In this document: positions 4,751-6,475 of the stretch, piece after piece
Numbering within the stretch: the stretch's first letter is position 1
Layout of the letters: each line of letters opens with the position of its first letter
From: Acidobacteriaceae bacterium
GTDB taxonomy: Bacteria > Acidobacteriota > Terriglobia > Terriglobales > Acidobacteriaceae
Length of the DNA stretch: 6,475 nucleotides
Assembly: GCA_030040175.1 (NCBI GenBank)
Contig: JASHUF010000547.1
Span: 1 to 6,475, forward strand
Reading direction: 5' to 3'
Made by a program: the position numbers and the translations under genes
The notes under the pieces: model-generated
What the model was told of the DNA's origin: nothing
What the model saw: the letters and a program-made list of their open reading frames with translations, nothing else
The model's database searches: none

Positions 4751-6352
4751 ATGCCGAGCATCGGCGGGTCCGGGTGTGTGCGCCATGCAATTCTTGTTTT
4801 GGCCAGTGCAATCACCGCCTCCCAACTGCCTGTCCCGGGAGCGTTGGCCGCGAATCCTGCGCACGTTTTCTTCCGGGTGCAGGCGGCCTCTTCCCTTGAC
4901 CGACCGGTAAGCGGGCGGCTGCTGGTCTTTTTGAAGCAGGGCGAGGGCGACACGGCCATCGACATTACGGAATTTCATCCGCAGGATACGTGGGTTGCGG
5001 CACTGGAGATTCACGATCTCGCGCCCGGCGCGGCGGTCGACCTCGATGCCGACGAGACAGCTTATCCCCAGGCGTTCTCGCAACTGGCGCGGGGCGACTA
5101 CGAGGCGCAGGCGGTGCTCGATGTGGACCACACCTACAACTACAGCGGGCGCTCGCCGCAGGACTGGATGAGCGCCGTGGTTCCGCTCAGGAACTGGAAT
5201 CCCGCGGACGGCGCAGAGCCCGGCCTTACACTGGACGAACACCCGCAGGAAGATCCGGGGCGGGCCGCAGAGCTGGCGCAGGCGCGGGCCAGCGCCGCTC
5301 CCGGTACGGCGCAGCTTGAGGAGTTCGAGAGCCCCTTGCTGAGCCGCTTCTGGGGCCGTCCAGTCAAGATGAGAGCCTGGGTGATTCTGCCGCCGGGATA
5401 CGATGCGCAAGGTGCGGCGACGTATCCGACAGCGTACTGGACGCACGGTTTCGGCGGCGGAATCGAGAGCGCGCTGATTCTGGGCATGCGCATCCGCCAG
5501 CGCATGGCCGCAGCCAAGATGCCGCCCATGATCTGGGTCATGCTCGATGAATCGCTTCCCGAAGGCACGCATGAATTTGCCGACTCGGTGAACAACGGGC
5601 CATGGGGAACGGCGCTGACAACGGAGTTTATCCCCTACCTTGAGGCTCATTACCGGATGGATGCGAATTCCCCGGGCCGGCTGCTCAATGGGCATTCGAG
5701 CGGCGGCTGGGCTACGCTGCAGTTGCAGGTGAATTACCCGCAAATCTTCGGCGGCACCTGGTCCACGTCGCCCGATCCAAGCGACTTTCACGACTTCACC
5801 GGACCCGACCTTTACGATCCCCATGCCAATCTCTATCGCAAGCCGGACGGCACGCTGCGGCCGATCTTTCGCGACCATGAGAAAGTGATTGCGACCATGG
5901 AGCAGCTCGCGCGGCTGGAGGCGGTGCTGGGACCGTACGGCGGCCAGATGACCTCGTTCGACTGGGTGTTTTCGCCCAAAGGCAAAGACGGTGCGCCTAT
6001 GCCGCTCTTTGACCGGCAGACCGGCGCCGTCGATCCGCAGGTTGCGGCCTACTGGCGTGAGCACTACGATCTCGCGCACATCTGCGAGGCCAACTGGGCC
6101 CAGCGCGGCGCGGCTCTCAAAGGCAAAATCCACGTACTGGTGGGCACCGCAGACACGTTTTACCTGGACGGCGCAGCGCATCACTTCGACGCCGTGCTCG
6201 CGGGACTCCACGCCGATGCTCATTTCACATATCTGCCCGGCCGCACGCACTTCGATCTGTACAAGGTGGGCGACGATTCGTTGGGGCTCTTCGACCAGAT
6301 CGGTGCGGAGATGTACGCCGTGGCCCGGCCCGGCGTGGCGTGGAAGAGATAG
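4751..6352 (+). CDS. Secreted alpha/beta-hydrolase, putative esterase (esterase D-like)
   Basis: The 533-residue protein is probably exported and hydrolyses an unknown ester. It has a Sec-type signal peptide: basic start (R11, H12), hydrophobic 'AILVLASAITAS', and an Ala-rich cleavage region near residues 31-34. A predicted beta-rich N-terminal domain (about 35-170) with no family I recognise comes first. A linker with Ala/Glu-rich sequence (about 170-200) leads to the hydrolase domain. There 'MRAWVILPPGYDAQGAATYPTAYWTHGFGGG' is the typical strand and oxyanion region. The nucleophile elbow is GHSSG, with S316 central. D468 in 'VGTADTFYLD' and H500 in 'PGRTHFDLY' are the likely remaining triad members. 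'EFIPYLEAHYRMD' just before the elbow is characteristic of putative esterases, which include ferulate esterases and siderophore esterases. The substrate cannot be inferred. It starts about 160 bp after priA with its own promoter and ribosome site. No partner gene is visible downstream. Confidence 0.85.
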   Translation: MPSIGGSGCVRHAILVLASAITASQLPVPGALAANPAHVFFRVQAASSLDRPVSGRLLVFLKQGEGDTAIDITEFHPQDTWVAALEIHDLAPGAAVDLDADETAYPQAFSQLARGDYEAQAVLDVDHTYNYSGRSPQDWMSAVVPLRNWNPADGAEPGLTLDEHPQEDPGRAAELAQARASAAPGTAQLEEFESPLLSRFWGRPVKMRAWVILPPGYDAQGAATYPTAYWTHGFGGGIESALILGMRIRQRMAAAKMPPMIWVMLDESLPEGTHEFADSVNNGPWGTALTTEFIPYLEAHYRMDANSPGRLLNGHSSGGWATLQLQVNYPQIFGGTWSTSPDPSDFHDFTGPDLYDPHANLYRKPDGTLRPIFRDHEKVIATMEQLARLEAVLGPYGGQMTSFDWVFSPKGKDGAPMPLFDRQTGAVDPQVAAYWREHYDLAHICEANWAQRGAALKGKIHVLVGTADTFYLDGAAHHFDAVLAGLHADAHFTYLPGRTHFDLYKVGDDSLGLFDQIGAEMYAVARPGVAWKR

Positions 6353-6400
6353 GTCGACCTGTGGCCCGCGTGCGTCCCGCGGATCCAAGTTCCCTTGCCG

Positions 6401-6469
6401 TCAGGAGGACAAATCGAGATTTTTGGAGCGGCGGTCACAGCCGCCTATAGCATTTTCGCAATTGCTGTA
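6401..6469. repeat. Repeat-like palindromic segment downstream of the esterase gene
   Basis: The first 16 bases, TCAGGAGGACAAATCG (6401-6416), match 1865-1880 at 15 of 16 positions. Next come a small stem, GGCGG (6430-6434) with CCGCC (6441-6445), and an imperfect palindrome, TATAGCA (6446-6452) with TGCTGTA (6463-6469), 10-nt loop. The pattern is like intergenic interspersed repeats. The rest of the 123-bp tail contains no supported start codon, although AGGAGG (6403-6408) mimics a Shine-Dalgarno sequence. Confidence 0.45.
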
Positions 6470-6475
6470 GACCGG

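Noticed and set aside
2915..6388. A 1157-codon open frame on the minus strand, longer than any accepted gene here
   Set aside because: It lies antisense to priA and the esterase, both of which have full family motifs. Its peptide is rich in Arg, His, Gln and Ala with no recognisable domain, as expected from the complement of high-GC coding DNA. It also runs through the priA-esterase gap without any gene signal.
6403..6475. AGGAGG followed by an open frame to the right edge (IFGAAVTAAYSIFAIAVDR)
   Set aside because: There is no ATG, GTG or TTG start in that frame at a suitable distance, only ATT. The DNA is made of repeat-like palindromes, and the AGGAGG is part of a repeat shared with 1865-1880.
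1..6475. CRISPR array, tRNA or rRNA genes, insertion-sequence transposase
   Set aside because: I saw no regularly spaced direct repeats with unique spacers, no tRNA- or rRNA-like segments and no transposase motifs. The repeats present are palindromic and irregularly spaced.

Overview
The window is a high-GC bacterial chromosome segment with four complete genes and the start of a fifth. Three kinds of palindromic or interspersed repeat in it resemble, from memory, those scattered through Acidobacteriota (Terriglobia) genomes. The housekeeping genes fit that placement, but it rests on recalled repeat character, not on a search.

Left arm, minus strand (about 1-1732). Reading from the centre leftwards, there is a ROK-family glucokinase of the polyphosphate-glucokinase type, then a HigB/HigA type II toxin-antitoxin pair in the toxin-first order. 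A repeat-filled gap of about 265 bp follows, and then the first 22 codons of a protein that looks like DUF4231/SLATT. A TTGACA hexamer and an inverted repeat sit just upstream of higB and look like an autoregulated promoter. HigB has all the residues expected of an active RNase.

The divergent gap 1733-1945 separates the glucokinase from priA. It carries a degenerate interspersed repeat of the kind that produces spurious 'CHPER...VEGSA' peptides. A 16-base piece of it recurs near the right end of the window.

Right arm, plus strand (1946-6352). The first gene is a complete PriA replication-restart helicase with eight zinc-binding cysteines and the helicase motifs. It is followed by a secreted alpha/beta-hydrolase of the putative-esterase (esterase D-like) type with its own extended -10 promoter and Shine-Dalgarno site. 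The last 123 bp hold repeat-like palindromes and no supported gene.

The most striking observation is inside priA. Between its N-terminal DNA-binding domain and the rest of the protein, about 150 bp of the reading frame is a cluster of REP-like hairpins. Two nearly identical 20-base copies lie 95 bp apart, so the same DNA is translated in two different frames. This looks like a mobile palindromic element domesticated in frame inside an essential-type gene. Otherwise the genes are mostly ordinary. Apart from higB with higA, I see no evidence that neighbours work in one pathway.
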